Source: Limnanthes douglasii subsp. nivea
Lineage: Eukaryota; Streptophyta; Magnoliopsida; Brassicales; Limnanthaceae
Direction of reading: 5' to 3'
Length of the DNA: 64,000 nucleotides
NCBI GenBank assembly: GCA_036936605.1
Contig: JAUPFV010000004.1
Location: 67,604,352 to 67,668,351 of the forward strand
Below the pieces are notes generated by a model, which was not told the DNA's origin, did no database searches, and was given only the letters and a program-made list of their open reading frames with translations. How positions within the stretch are numbered: position 1 is the first letter of the stretch; each line of letters opens with the position of its first letter. A program made the position numbers and the translations under genes. Of the stretch, positions 23,051 to 33,970 are shown in pieces.

Positions 23051-23700
23051 TTAAGAATGTGGTGCGTCTGGTCTTGGTTCTTCCTCATATTGATTCTTCT
23101 CAATGACGGTCGGTTTAAACTCTATGCTTTTTGGTTGAAAATTGGGCGTGGGATCCGTCTTCTTTGAATCGTTGAATCGAATGAGGGTGTCACTCAACGT
23201 CTTGATTGGGATCCTTATAAGGTCGATAAAAAGGGGGTCATATCGATCCAACCCTCTTTTGAATGTCATTACCACCACTACTTCAACGCAACCTGATAAG
23301 AAGTTCATCTCTCCCACGAATTTTTGCATATAACTCTACAACGTCTGCCCATTTCGCTGATATAAATCCATGATGGCATCGCCCTCACGCTTGTGCTCCT
23401 TGTTTCCTACGAAACGATTCTTAAACACAACCTAAAGGCCCTCGAGGTCCTTGATCAGCCTCTTGTAATAGATACTAAACCAATCTAGGGTGTTTCCCTT
23501 AAAAGTCATTGAAAACACTCTAGAAAGCAACACATCATTAGAATTGAACGCCATCATTATGTTCAAAAATTTCTCCAGGTGGTGCTTAGGGTTTCCCGAC
23601 CCATCGTATACATTCATCTTATGCGAGTCGAATTTCTGTAGAAGTTTCCCTCTAAGATACTCGTCACGAAGAGAGACTCTTGCAAAACCTACACATCCAT
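23051..23700 (-). pseudogene. Gypsy gag remnant
   Basis: Two frames carry gag. At 23700-23432 the minus strand reads FARVSLRDEYLRGKLLQKF and then MNVYDGSGNPKHHLEKFLN with FKGNTLDWF, the signature of the Retrotrans_gag domain. The frame at 23329-23051 continues with RGLDRYDPLFIDLIR. The N-terminus and the 5' LTR are gone: the homology ends where the plus-strand gypsy fragment begins. Confidence 0.65.
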
Positions 23701-24849
23701 AGTGGGCCTTACCTGTTCATAATCAAAAGAAGGGCATTCTCTTTGGAGAAGGCGGAAGAAATTGTTTCTGAGGTAGACCGGTTATCCAAGGTCGAACACA
23801 TAAGGGAGTCACAATATCCTTTGTGGACGGAAAATCCGGTAGTGGTGAAAAAGAAGAATGGGAAATGGAGAGTGAGTGTGGATTTTACAGACTTGAATCG
23901 AGCTTGTCCTAAAGATCCATTTCGTGTTCTTCAAATAGATCAGCTGATTGATTCCAGCTCAGGAAGTAAAATACTAACATCCATGGACGCTTTTGCAGGA
24001 TACAATCAGATTCAAATGGATCCAAAAGATCAAGAATGCACAATTTTTATAACTAATATGGGGTTGCATTGCTATAGGGTTATACCCTTTGGATTGAAAA
24101 ATGCTTGAGTCACTTATCAAAGGTTGATGAATAAAGCTATTGCCACTCAGATTAGAAGAAATATGGAAGTATATATAGATGATATGGTGGTAAAATCCTT
24201 AAAGGATGATGTGCATCTTGATGAATTAGAGGAAGATTTTTTGAATTTAAGGGCAATCCGGTTAAAACTAAATCTAGAAAAATGTACCTTCGGAAATCGG
24301 TCAGAGAAGTTTTTGGGATATGTCATCAGTGGGAATAGAAGCTGACCCAGAACAGTTGAAAGCCCTGATAACAATGAATTCACCTCGGTCTACTAAAGAA
24401 GTGCAAATTCTGACAGGAAGGTTAGCAGCACTTGACCGATTTGTTTCTAGATTTTCTGACAAATGCTTTCCTTTATTTCAAGTTTTACAAGGACTAAACA
24501 AATTTGAATGGACATCAGAATGTGAGGCAGCATTCAAAAATATAAAGAATTTGTTATCATCACCAGAAATATTGTCAAAGCCTCGAAATGGAGAGAATCT
24601 CTTTTTGTGTATTACGGTATCAGATTTTGCACTAAGCGCGGTGTTGATCATTGACGACTCAGGTATTCTGAAGCCAGTGTACTACATCAGTAAAAGTTTA
24701 GTGGCAGCAAACAAAAGGTATTTGAAACTAGAAAAGCTAGCATTTCCATTGGTGATTGCTGCTAGGAAAATGCGCCCTTATTTCCAAGCTCACATTATTG
24801 AGGTCCAAACTTCATTCCCTTTGAAAAATGTTTTACAACTGATAAATTA
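23700..24849 (+). pseudogene. Second gypsy fragment: RT and RNase H
   Basis: A plus-strand fragment in opposite orientation to its left neighbour and better preserved. The RT runs from RRAFSLEKAEEIVSEVDRL through VVKKKNGKWRVSVDF and SMDAFAGYNQI to an intact EVYIDDMVVKS at about 24165-24200. A stop falls after FGLKNA (24108) and a frameshift after FLGYVISG (24330). The frame at 24320-24850 carries RT-thumb and RNase H sequence (STKEVQILTGRLAALDRF, PVYYISKSLVAANKRY, LEKLAFPLVIAARKMRPYF). It lacks gag, protease and integrase, so it is truncated at both ends. Its sequence is close to the gypsy element at 59000-62000. Confidence 0.8.
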
Positions 24850-24879
24850 AAAATTTCTCTAGGGTGATTTTGTGTTATG

Positions 24880-25192
24880 TGATTATTCGGGGGTCCAAAC
24901 AGTAAAGAACAAATACTACGTGAAAGCCCCTTTTTAGAGAGAGAAAGTGAGAGTTAAGCAAAGTAGAGAGAGAAAGTAATATTATTTTAATCAACCAGAT
25001 TATCAACTCGTGTGTGGTCCTTTTATAGTATAATAATGGGCCCACACACTTTAATTCCTACCTATTACACATTTAGTCCCTATATTTTCTCACTTATTCA
25101 TAATAACTATTTCCATTGTACTTTTTACAATACTTCCCCAATAAAAATACTTCCTTACAATTTTCCTATACATCTTTTATTCTCCATCATCA
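24880..25192 (-). repeat. Probable LTR (solo or 3' LTR)
   Basis: The plus strand runs TGATTATTCGGGGG to CATCATCA. To the right, the minus strand carries GGACGGGGGGCTAC immediately before the start TGATGATGG, which looks like a polypurine tract. The minus strand also has CTATAAAAGGACC near 25020, a TATA box about 140 bases before the LTR end. The orientation is therefore minus, opposite to the pol fragment on its left, so it belongs to another element. It does not resemble the LTR at 7069. No partner LTR is seen. Confidence 0.35.
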
Positions 25193-25569
25193 GTAGCCCC
25201 CCGTCCTAGTAAAAATATTTTTACTGGGACTCTGAATACATCTCCGAATTTCACCTTGTTTGTTTCAATTCTCCTCAAAATTTCACTCAATGTAGGGTTT
25301 GGGAATTCACTAGATTTCTCTTCATTAAAGGATTAAATTAATGTGTTAAACCTATTGCTAAGATTAATAGAATATACAGAGATTCTATGATATCTAGATT
25401 GGTTTCATTAATTGATTCAATTATGTTTGGTGGAGAGAGATTATGATTTTTAGATTCTGGTGGAGTACGTTTTTAGTCTGATTAATATTGGTAACAATGT
25501 TGACACTTTTGGAATTGTTTTTAATGGTGTTATTATTGTTATTGGTTTCATTTATGATTATAAAGTACT
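25193..25569. other. No gene recognised
   Basis: The first 40 bases look like the polypurine-tract side of a retroelement interior. The rest is AT-rich with only short frames, probably shadowing the LINE fragment to the right. Confidence 0.3.
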
Positions 25570-26830
25570 TTATTTTTTGTTTAGGAATCTATTTTGGTTT
25601 AGGTTGGTCCTTAGAAACGTTTTATGTGATTTTCTTATTTTCATTATCTTGAGAAACATTAATATTTTTCCTTTTTTTTTATAATTATCAGCATAGTGTC
25701 CATGATGGAAACAACTTGGAAAATAATATGGTTTATTCTCATATTTTACATTCAACCAGAGACCCTGTTGTTGGTCGAAATCAATCCAAATCTTATCTTT
25801 TAAGGGCTTAGATAGATCAAGTTCTATCCAAGCTTGGAAAATTTTTAATTGAGCTATATTTTTTCTTACAATCCATACACTAAGAGGGTTTCATAAAGCT
25901 TTAGTTATAGTTGTCATAGTAATCTATTATATAATTACTCATGTATTTGAGAGAATGTGACCCATATTAGGGTCACATGATATTTTTTATAGGTTTAAAT
26001 TCAGGATACCATCTTAACCGTCGTATGAAATGCTAGCCTATTGGCCATACATTTCGTTTCCACAAGATCCTAAGGTCAGATAATAGGTCTATTTCAATGA
26101 AGAAATCTCTCTGGTCCCAAATTGATAAACTAAAGTTACCCGGGACTTTTAAACTATACATGAACGTTTGAATTTCTTTCAGGGAAGGTATTCTCTGAGA
26201 GAATTTGCCAATCAGAATCATTTTAGAATTATCAAGAAGAATAGAGTTATCTCTTATGAAGAAATACACAATAAAGTGGTCTCATTCAGTAGAAAAAGTT
26301 AGATGTTTGTGAATGTTTTTTTTCATGGTTGGTTGGGGCTTGATTGCATCTTTGTATGATTTTTATTGCACTTGATATTGTGTCTTCTCTTGAGCCTGAT
26401 CAGAGTTGTTCTTGAGGGGTGGGAAGCCCTCCATAGTTGAATCAAACACATGTTATTTCTTCTCTTGGATGTTGTATGGTGTTCATTGGTAACTAATTTA
26501 TCCTTTTTGCTTCCATAGAATCTATACTCATGGCTCATTGATTACGACGTTTCAAAATCTATACTCATTGCTCCTATGTTGGAATGACTTCAAGAATCCT
26601 TAACTGGAATTTGATAATCTTTTATCGGTGTTAGAGACGAGAAGGTTTTCTTAGGTGGAAAAAATGAATTGCATGGCCTTATACTGATAGATGAGTGGAT
26701 TACGAACCGCAATAATGAATCGAAGGAGTTTTGATTCGATCTTCTCCAAGGTTAGAAAATTAGGAAATGTTGGAGGCTATATGTGAGATGAGGAAGTTTA
26801 GAGAAAGATCTAGGATAGAGGAAGATATTT
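25570..26830 (-). pseudogene. LINE ORF1 fragment (DUF4283, degenerate knuckle)
   Basis: The minus strand encodes a DUF4283 gag-like domain at 26269-26033 (NSKMILIGKFSQRIPSL, LLSDLRILWKRNVWP), parallel to NSKIILIGNF and NEDICLIW in the LINE at 5796-6107. A linker with DFDQQQGLW near 25770 leads to a zinc-knuckle remnant, CFHHGHYADNYKKKG at about 25710, whose first and last Cys are lost. No endonuclease or RT follows, so only the 5' part of a LINE is left. It has the same orientation as the two LINE traces left of the gypsy cluster. Confidence 0.7.
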
Positions 26831-27439
26831 TCTAAATCACAAATTTTTTTGGGTTGGGTTCTTGAAGCGCGTGCCATCTTCCAATAGAAATTCATATATT
26901 CTCAATAACTCTTTGTCTATCTTTTCTTTATAATCATATTTGTTATATATTGCAATATATCGTAATTGATGTGTTCAATTATCGGTTGACACTAATAATA
27001 TATGCTATGAACTCTTATTTTTATTTAACTTAAATTTTACTATAAAGACCAATTTTAAACTATTGAAATTGTTTTTTTTGTATTTTTTTCTTTTATTATT
27101 ACTTTTTTATATAAACTTAGAAACCAGAAACCAGACAATTTTTATTTTATTTTTATGAGTTCAAATTCAATTTTACGATATTGGTAAGTCATTTTTGATA
27201 ATGTCATTCATATTTATTTATTAAATAAATACACATCATTCATCAATAATATGTTATAATAGACAAAAATATACGTATTAATAATGGTAATCCAAAGAAA
27301 ATACTAAGTCCTTATATTAAAAGAGATAGACTGAACATGATTAAAGAATAGAATTTCACCTAAATATTTTGACGACCCAAATATAAGGAATGTTAAACTC
27401 ATAATAGTGGATGACCTAATATCATGAAAGAACTAAAGA
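26831..27439. other. AT-rich stretch, nothing recognised
   Basis: Long A/T runs and no supported reading frame. It lies between the LINE fragment and the broken 3' side of the copia element. Confidence 0.4.
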
Positions 27440-27445
27440 TGAAGT

Positions 27446-27995
27446 TTATTGGACAACGTGGATAAGAAGTAAGTCTCTGTATGACTTAATCAAATGGATA
27501 GAACTGTTACCCGTGACAATTATATCATCTACATAAACCAGTAGGATGATAGATACCTCTTTAGTTATTAAGAAGAACATAGAGCAATCTGATCTTGAGT
27601 TTCGAAAACCCCACAAGAGTAATGTATCATTCAGCTTGAAATACCAGGCTCTAGGTGCTTTCTTTAAGCCATACAAGGCTTTATGTAGTTTACAAACATG
27701 ATTAGGAAAATCAGCATCCACATAACCTTGAGGCTACTCCATAAACACCTGTTCTTTTAAATCATCATTTAAGAATGCATTATTTATATCAAGTTGCCTC
27801 ATGGTCCAGTCTCTAGAGACAGCCAGTATAAGCACAAGTCTTATGGTGGAAACCTTGATAACAGGGCTAAAGGTTTTTGTGAAATCAGTGCCAGGCTGTT
27901 GATGAAATCCTTTAGCCACAATTCTGGCTTTGCACCTTTGAATAGACCCATTAGGGTTATACTTCTATTTATAAACCCATTTGCATCCCACTAGG
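27446..27995 (-). pseudogene. Copia reverse transcriptase, truncated
   Basis: The frame at 27919-27734 reads [19 protein letters not shown] and [19 protein letters not shown]. It continues after a stop at 27721-27446 with CKLHKALYGLKKAPRAW and an intact LLVYVDDIIVTG. RT motifs up to the YVDD box are present and the thumb and RNase H are absent. In-frame stops separate the parts. Confidence 0.85.
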
Positions 27996-28099
27996 CTCAT
28001 GCCAGTTGTGTATGGAATCAGAAAGCAAGTATGGTTTTCCATCAAGGCATCATACTCAGTTTTCATAGCTTGAGACCATTTAGAAATAGTGACAGCTTC

Positions 28100-29191
28100 A
28101 GAGAATTTTACAGGTTAAGAGTAGCAAAATGTACAGTAGTAAGACCAGTATAAACAACGTTATGCTTAAAAATACCTGCTTTGGTCCTTGTAATCATAAA
28201 ATGGTTATTGAGATCTTTTGAAGGGGGAGATTGAGTACTGAGATTATCAAAAGGTAATTCAATCACTAGTTTGGCTATACTTAATTGTTGTGTAACAGGT
28301 GTTTTGTGCGAGTACGTTTGTAATGTGAGATTGTTAATTTAGTATGTGTGAAATTGTGTTGCTAGGACCAGTCACCATAGGAGTTAGGTAAAGTTGTAGG
28401 AATAGTCTGCTGTAGATTAGAAGTTTCATGTGAATACTTGACAATAGGAAACCTAGGTTACCATAGAGAGACAGATTTAGAGACATGATCCTTTGAACCC
28501 AAAAAACCAGAGAAGCAAGGAAATTGATCTTCATTGAAGATGACATTTCTAGACACATAGACTCTCCCAATACAACTTAAACACTTATGCCCCTTATGCA
28601 CAAAACTATAGCCCAAAACACACACTTAATATAGTGCTATTGAAATATATTGGTCTGATAAGGTCTGAGACAAAGAAAACAAGAACAAACAAACACCTTT
28701 AGGAAGCCATAATCATTTTGAGTGTTGAACAATTTCTCAAAAGGATACTTATCCTAGAGAACAACAGTAGGAAGTCTATTGATTAGGTACACTAGTGTGT
28801 GAAAAGCATGAGGCCAATAGCTAAAAGGGAGGTTAGATTGAGCTAGGGGAGTCAGACCGGTCTCAGTAACATGTCTGTGCTTCCTCTTTGCTCTCCTATT
28901 CTAAGCAGAAGAGTAAGGACATGATGTCCTGAGTTGGATTCCTAACTCCCTTGCCAAAGAGAGAAAATCTTTAAACTCACCACACCCATCTGATTGAAAG
29001 CACTTAATCTTTCTGTCAAATTGGTTTTCTACTAAAGGTTTAAAATATTTGAAACCCTGTAGAGTCTCACCTTTATGCCTTAGATGATAAAACCATGACA
29101 ATCTAGAAAAATCATCCACAAACAGGATGTAAAACCTGAAACCATTCTTTAAAACAGCAGAAGCAGTTCCCCACAAGTCTGAATGAACCAA
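28100..29191 (-). pseudogene. Copia integrase and linker
   Basis: The integrase core begins MVHSDLWGTASAVLKNGFR (first catalytic Asp in HSDLWG). It has YILFVDDFSRLSWFY and FQSDGCGEFKDF, where SDGCGEF replaces the usual SDNGGEF but keeps the catalytic Asp. The frame breaks after LRTSCPYSS. The C-terminal part near 28570-28440 is recognisable in another frame as GRVYVSRNVIFNEDQFPCF. Several stops follow in the linker towards RT. Confidence 0.8.
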
Positions 29192-29193
29192 AT

Positions 29194-29574
29194 CTAGAAC
29201 ATTTGTGGACTAAGAAAAAGACCTAGAATAGGGACGATATTGTTATGTGAAGTTAATTGAGAAACAACTAGAAGGCTTTTTGTAATTTGAGGGACATATA
29301 ATATGTTATTTAGTTGAATATATTGATTGGTTCCAATACAGAAAATAGTTTCACCTAAGTGTTTAATTCGAAGTTTACTACAATTGCCTACAACCACTAA
29401 ATTAGTAAATGAATACTCTAATTTCTGTGAAATCCTTTTAGCTGAGTTAGTGCCATGGTGACTAGCACCACAGTCAATATACCAGGCCTCTTCTCCACCT
29501 CCAGACTCTTGAGAAACAGTCAAGACACTCTGATCTTGACCAACCTTGTTTTGATCAATTGGTAAGTGTCCCAT
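29194..29574 (-). pseudogene. Copia protease
   Basis: The frame contains AWYIDCGASHHGTNSA. The aspartic-protease box D-S/T-G-A is changed to DCGA here, probably inactivating. NNILYVPQITKSLLVVSQL follows, a typical copia stretch leading to integrase. Confidence 0.75.
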
Positions 29575-30467
29575 AACACTGGGATCATCCCTGAAGTAGC
29601 AATAAGCACCTCCATTTCCATATTTCCCTCATATCTAACAAATAAACTTGTTATTAGTGTTGAACCTGCCTCCTTTTCCCATACAAGAGCCTCTTCCTCT
29701 GTTGTTGTTAGAGTAATTAGGTGAATACCTCACCTTGTAAGCCCATTGTCCCTGTCATCTGTTTCCATTTTTTGAACTAAAGTTGTAGCTGTTGTTACCA
29801 GACCCAGATTCTGTCTTATTAATAGAGGCGAGATTGACATTTGCCAAAGACAACTGCACCTTGTTTAGTTGGTCCCGTCTGTTTTCATAGGTCAACAGAG
29901 TGGCTTGAAGGTCAAGCCAATTTTGCACCTCATTGTCTCATAGGTGCACAACAATAGGTTATCTGATATATTCTTCATCCTAGCTAGATAGTCCTCCATT
30001 GAGGAACTTCTCTTCATGTTTCTCTGAAATTCTGCCTTGAAAAGTCACTATAAAATTTGTTTGGGAGCCAGACAACCTAACTATAACATCCCACAGTCCT
30101 TAGGAGGTCTCTTTCTCCATCACTTGGGATGCTACGTTAGGGCTCATAATACTATAGAACCATCCCAATAGTAACTGATCCTTTGCTATCCAGTTATCGT
30201 ATTCAACATTTTCAACTACTGAACCATCAGACTGCTTAACAGCTTGCGAGGACAAGGTTTATCAGCATTAATAAAACCTCCCAGCTTGTTTCCCATTATT
30301 ATGGACACTACCATATTCTTCCACAATAAAAAATTGTGTCTGTCAAGTCTTAGGCTATTAAATTTACCTATCTGATTCATTTACGTGTTTTTGTTGGTCA
30401 ATAGGTTATCTAATGGAGATGAAGCTTGATCAGTTGACCCGGAGCTAAAAGATGAATAATCTGCCAT
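29575..30467 (-). pseudogene. Copia gag, broken
   Basis: An ATG at 30467, eleven bases inside the PBS, opens MADYSSFSSGSTDQASSPL. A stop falls after LLTNKNT. The homology continues with KNMVVSIIMGNKLGGFI and ends in a degraded knuckle near 29640, where a Cys is replaced by a stop codon and the His by Asn (GKYGNGGAYCYF). Frame shifts divide the middle. Confidence 0.7.
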
Positions 30468-30477
30468 TGAAGGAACT

Positions 30478-30489
30478 GCTCTGATACCA
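30478..30489 (-). promoter_or_regulatory. Primer-binding site (initiator Met tRNA)
   Basis: The minus strand reads TGGTATCAGAGC, the standard plant copia site for initiator methionine tRNA. It lies 11 bases before the gag ATG and marks the inner border of the lost or degraded 5' LTR. Confidence 0.85.
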
Positions 30490-30490
30490 A

Positions 30491-30837
30491 GTTAAATTAA
30501 TATAGAAGATAACAATATTTAATGAATCAGAAAATGTTTTATTATTCTTCATGTAAATCTTGATACAAGTTTTTATATTGAAAATATAAGTTGTTTGTGT
30601 AACAACTTATAGTTACATTTGTTATTAAGTATGTAACAAAATTTGATTTTATTAGTTGAGGTTTTGAATGAGAGTGACCCAAACATTTGTAGTCGCACCC
30701 AACTTTATGAGCTAACATCTGGTTCAAAACTTGACCCGAATCCATACCAAGACCCGACACATAAAAGAGCTTACTTTCCCAGTCTTCTCTAACTCTAGTC
30801 GACAACCACCTTCGTCTCTTCTTCTTCTCTTTCTATG
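30491..30837 (-). repeat. Probable remnant of copia 5' LTR
   Basis: Position next to the PBS requires an LTR here. The 87-codon minus frame at 30805-30542 is not recognised. No second copy exists in the window, so the outer boundary is unknown. Confidence 0.35.
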
Positions 30838-31075
30838 ATTGTGCTGATAAAATACTTAAACACCACCGCGCATATGCAATTTCATTTAAATCATCGTGGT
30901 ATGAATGAAATAATTTTACTATCCTAAAATTACTAATAAAAGTCTACACTATCCCTAACCATAAAAAATATAGTTAAAATAATAAAACATCTCATCTAGA
31001 TGGTTAGGTTTTGAGTTTAGCTTAAACAAAGTAGAAATAAAAAACAAAAGAGAGTAGTAATTAAAAAAAAATAGT
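30838..31075 (+). repeat. Dispersed repeat, copy 1 (see 35093-35445)
   Basis: Shares a series of blocks in the same order and orientation with 35093-35445, including CATATGCA-TTTCA-TTAAATC, GTGGTATGA, GTCTACAC-ATCCCTA and TTTAGCTTAAACAAAGTAGA. Its nature is unknown; it could be part of an older element. Confidence 0.5.
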
Positions 31076-31479
31076 AAAGCTCATACATGTGAGATAAAGA
31101 ATACAGTATTAGCTCATACAAAATAGGCTTAAATTGCTGTTTCGTCCCTCGACTATCACGTTTTCTGCCATTTAGTCATTCGAGAAAAAAATCACGGTGA
31201 TGATCCCTTGACTATCAAAAATCTATAATTTCAGTCATCGCGCGTGATTTTTGTCATAATACTGTCACGTGTCATGATAGTTAAATGGTTTTTATTTCAT
31301 AAACAGTTCCTCAACTTTTAATTCCACTTTTACCCTTTCAATTTAATATTTTTTTTTATTTTTATATTTTTTTTTTTCAAAAGAGAGTATATCAAATATT
31401 GCTATACTCTGTTTTCCTTCTCTTCTGTTTTTCGTTTCTTTTCTCTAAAAAATAGATTGAAAGACCATACTATCGTGTT

Positions 31480-31910
31480 AGGTATAAACTGAATCGCATC
31501 GAAAAGCAAAACAAAGTTAATGGATGCCACCCTGTAGACATCCAGTAACTCTGTTATCTCAAAACAGAGTATATGCAAAACAGGGTAATATCTTGAATGG
31601 CATTGAGTTTTCTTTTCGTTATAAACTGAGTTAGATGTTGACATTTTCTTTTGATAATAAAAAGCAGATTGATTTTTAGGTTACTTCCATAATAATAAAA
31701 AGTATTCATACCATGTTCTTTGTTAAATGGACTTCCTCCTTTAAGAACCGCTTCTTTTAAATGAGACCTGTCGAATGTACAAATATTTAATATGGTTTTA
31801 TAGATAATACGGTCCTCCTTCTCTTTTATAGACATGTCTACAGGGTGACATCCATTAACTCTGTTTTGCTTTTCAATGCGATCCAGTTTATATCCAACAA
31901 GATTAATATG
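31480..31910. repeat. Inner inverted repeat of the Pack-MULE
   Basis: The segment 31480-31550 returns as its reverse complement at 31830-31905 (GGATG-CACCCTGTAGACAT on one side, ATGTCTACAGGGTG-CATCC on the other). The element thus contains a second, nested hairpin. The long minus-strand frames here are shadows. Confidence 0.6.
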
Positions 31911-31985
31911 GTTTTTCAATTTTTCTTTTAGAAAAAAGAAATAAAAACAAAAGAAAAAAAACGGAGAAAAGTGACAACGCAGCAG

Positions 31986-32345
31986 ATGCAGAGCCACGAA
32001 GCCAAATCCCTATTAGACTTCGCTCCCAATTCTCGCCCATCTCCTTGTCAGGTAAAAGCCGCTTACAAAAGCATGGGAATCTCATCCTGATCGGTTTCCG
32101 GGTGAAGAGAAGAAGCGTGCAGAGTCCAAATTCAAATTGATTTAAGAAGCTTACACTAGCCTAGGGAATGGTAGAAGAGTCGAAAGCACAACCTCGGGCA
32201 TGTATACCAGAGTTGTCAGAACTGGTGTTCGAAGGGCACGCAGTGGCAAAATAAACCATCTTTGATTGGAATACCCTTCATTATTATTGTTGGGGGAACC
32301 GTAGGGCTGGGAGGATTTAATGCTTCAAGAGCGTATAAAAAGAAC
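31986..32345 (+). pseudogene. Captured J-domain (DnaJ) protein fragment
   Basis: A plus-strand ATG at 31986 opens MQSHEAKSLLDFAPNSRPSP, then QVKAAYKS. After a small deletion the next frame reads WESHPDRFPGEEKKRAESKF, with the HPD tripeptide that defines J domains, then KLI-stop-EAYTSLGNGRR. A third stretch, GIPFIIIVGGTVGLGGF, is a likely membrane segment followed by a basic tail (SRAYKK). This is a plant organelle-type or membrane J-protein co-chaperone of Hsp70. It carries a frameshift, two stops and a frame change, so it is a pseudogene. The absence of clear introns may mean capture of a compact gene or of a retrocopy. Confidence 0.7.
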
Positions 32346-32859
32346 AACAAAATCATCTTTCTCACAACCCGTTCAACAGAGACCATTTATTGCTGATGTA
32401 TGCTTGCTTCCTTGTCAGAAATCTCAAAACATATAACTACGCTGCTATTGTTCAGCAATTACATCGATATCTTGGTAAAGTAGCTCATGCACCTTATAGA
32501 ATTGAATCATATTTTTTACTTGTAACGAATTTTGGAAGACTTGTTTCATATATAAAAAAAAAAAAAAGAGAGTATAACAAATTTTCTTATGTTTTGAAAA
32601 AAAAGTTAATAAAAAAAAAATTAGAAAAATATTAAATTGAAAAGGTAAAAGTGGAATTAAAAATTGAAGAACTATTTATAAAACAAAAACCATTTAACTA
32701 TGATGACACGTGACACCACCAGGACAAAAACCACGCGCGAGAACTGAAATTATAGATTTTTGATACTCAAATAATACTTACCTGTGATTTTTTTTGTCGG
32801 AGACTAAATAGCAAAAATACGAAGCATCCACATAAATCTATACAATCTATGCAAAATCA

Positions 32860-33072
32860 ATACAAAATTACAAAGTTAATATATAGATAAGTCTCGTGTT
32901 CGTGGATTTTTAAAGAGAAAAAAAAAACAAGAAAAGAAACAGAGAATCAATTTCTTTCTTTTTTTTTCAAATTTTTAATAAAGTTTTATCCTTGGGTTTC
33001 TATTCATATTTGATTTATAAGAGGTTCTTTTTTCATTGGGATGGGATTAACAAGTGTTTACATCTTCTTTAA
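32860..33072. other. Spacer with poly-A and poly-T runs
   Basis: Nothing recognised. Confidence 0.4.
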
Positions 33073-33268
33073 TACTCAACCTGTTTTTATTATAATTGAC
33101 GTTCTAGCTCTTGACACCTTATTTAAAGAGTGTCATTATTACATTTAAAATTGTAAGATGTATTCTTGCTTTCTATAAATAACCCTTCTATTTAATATTA
33201 ATGGTCAACCAGATTTATTAGATAATGAAATGACAAAGGATACAATAATAAACCAACTATTAAAACTA

Positions 33269-33970
33269 GGGAAATTGTACCTAAGGTATCCACTCAACTA
33301 TTTTCATGTTGGATGATATTTTTTGATTTTTTTTAAAAATAAAATTTCACGAGTAACAATTCACATCATATCATGAGAATTGTTCAGGAAACCCAGAGTT
33401 GCAAACAATTCGCATCTTATCATGAGAATCGTTCAGAAATCCTGAGAGTTGCAAGCAATTCGCATCTTATCATGAGAATCGTTCCGAAATTGCAAGCAAT
33501 TCGCATCTTATCATGATAATCGTTCAGAAATTGCAAGCAATTCGCATCTTATCATGAGAATCGTTCAGAAATCCTGAGAGTTGCAAGCAATTCGCATCTT
33601 ATCATGAGAATCGTTCCGAAATTGCAAGCAATTCGCATCTTATCATGATAATCGTTCAGAAATTGCAAGCAATTCGCATCTTATCATGAGAATCGTTCAG
33701 AAATCCTGAGAGTTGCAAGCAATTCGCATCTTATCATGAGAATCGTTCAGAAATCCTGAGAGTTCGCAAGCAATTCGCATCCTGAGAATTTGCAAGCAAT
33801 TCGCATCCTGAGAATTGTACCAGGTTTTTTTTTTTTACCAGCGCGCGCCTATATTTGGTCGGGGGTATTTTTGTCCAAATTTCAGTTCGAGGTACTAAGT
33901 GACACTATCCAAAAAGCGGGTACCACCGGATAATTACATAGTTGAGAAGGTATTTACTGGTACTTTTCTC
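33269..33970 (+). mobile_element. Non-autonomous MULE 1 with 9-bp target duplication
   Basis: The element begins GGGAAATTGTACCTAAGG and its right end, reverse-complemented, begins GAGAAAAGTACCAGTAAA. Both continue to CTCAACTA within about 32 bases. It is flanked by perfect direct copies of TTAAAACTA at 33260-33268 and 33971-33979. The interior is mostly a tandem array of about 50-bp units. No coding capacity. The element is related to 43045-44394 and its right end resembles the left end of the large MULE at 48475. Confidence 0.9.
33370..33830 (+). repeat. About 50-bp tandem array in non-autonomous MULE 1
   Basis: The unit is roughly GCAATTCGCATCTTATCATG followed by AGAATCGTTCAGAAATCC and TGAGAGTTGCAA, repeated about nine times. 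Some units are shortened by loss of the TCCTGAGAG part. Words AATTCGCATC and CTGAGAGTTG recur. Confidence 0.85.

Larger units (their letters stand above)
7069..23700 (-). mobile_element. Tat-like Ty3/gypsy element with internal triplication
   Basis: A minus-strand LTR retrotransposon. From 5' to 3' (right to left) it has gag, protease, RT, then three successive blocks of RNase H, integrase and an opposite-strand extra ORF, a polypurine tract and the 3' LTR. The 5' LTR is missing: gag ends near 23700 against an unrelated plus-strand gypsy fragment. Internal unit boundaries are near 8360, 10740, 15903 and 21320. The protease motif DNGSS, the RNase H style and an antisense ORF downstream of pol fit the Tat lineage. 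All genes are broken. Confidence 0.75.
27440..30490 (-). mobile_element. 3'-truncated Ty1/copia retrotransposon
   Basis: Domains read right to left as primer-binding site, gag, protease, integrase, linker and RT, the copia order. The element stops in RT just after YVDDIIVTG at about 27450, so RNase H, polypurine tract and 3' LTR are lost. The 5' LTR should begin right of 30490, but its outer end could not be fixed. Stops and frame changes occur throughout. Confidence 0.8.
31125..32859. mobile_element. MULE carrying a captured J-domain gene (Pack-MULE)
   Basis: About 220-bp inverted ends (31160-31375 and 32600-32822) match closely. Both contain the block AAATCTATAATTTCAGT, then CGCGCGTG and GTCACGTGTCAT, then AATTCCACTTTTACC, read inward from each end. 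The 9-mer ATACAAAAT occurs at 31116-31124 and 32860-32868, a candidate target duplication of the length typical for Mutator elements. The outermost 35 bases of the two ends do not pair well, so the termini are provisional. There is no transposase. Inside is a host-derived J-domain gene fragment. Confidence 0.65.

Noticed and set aside
31402..32085. Minus-strand frames inside the Pack-MULE
   Set aside because: They overlap the inverted repeats and run opposite to the recognisable J-domain sequence.
33370..33830. CRISPR-like array
   Set aside because: Units are contiguous tandem repeats without unique spacers, in a plant transposon.
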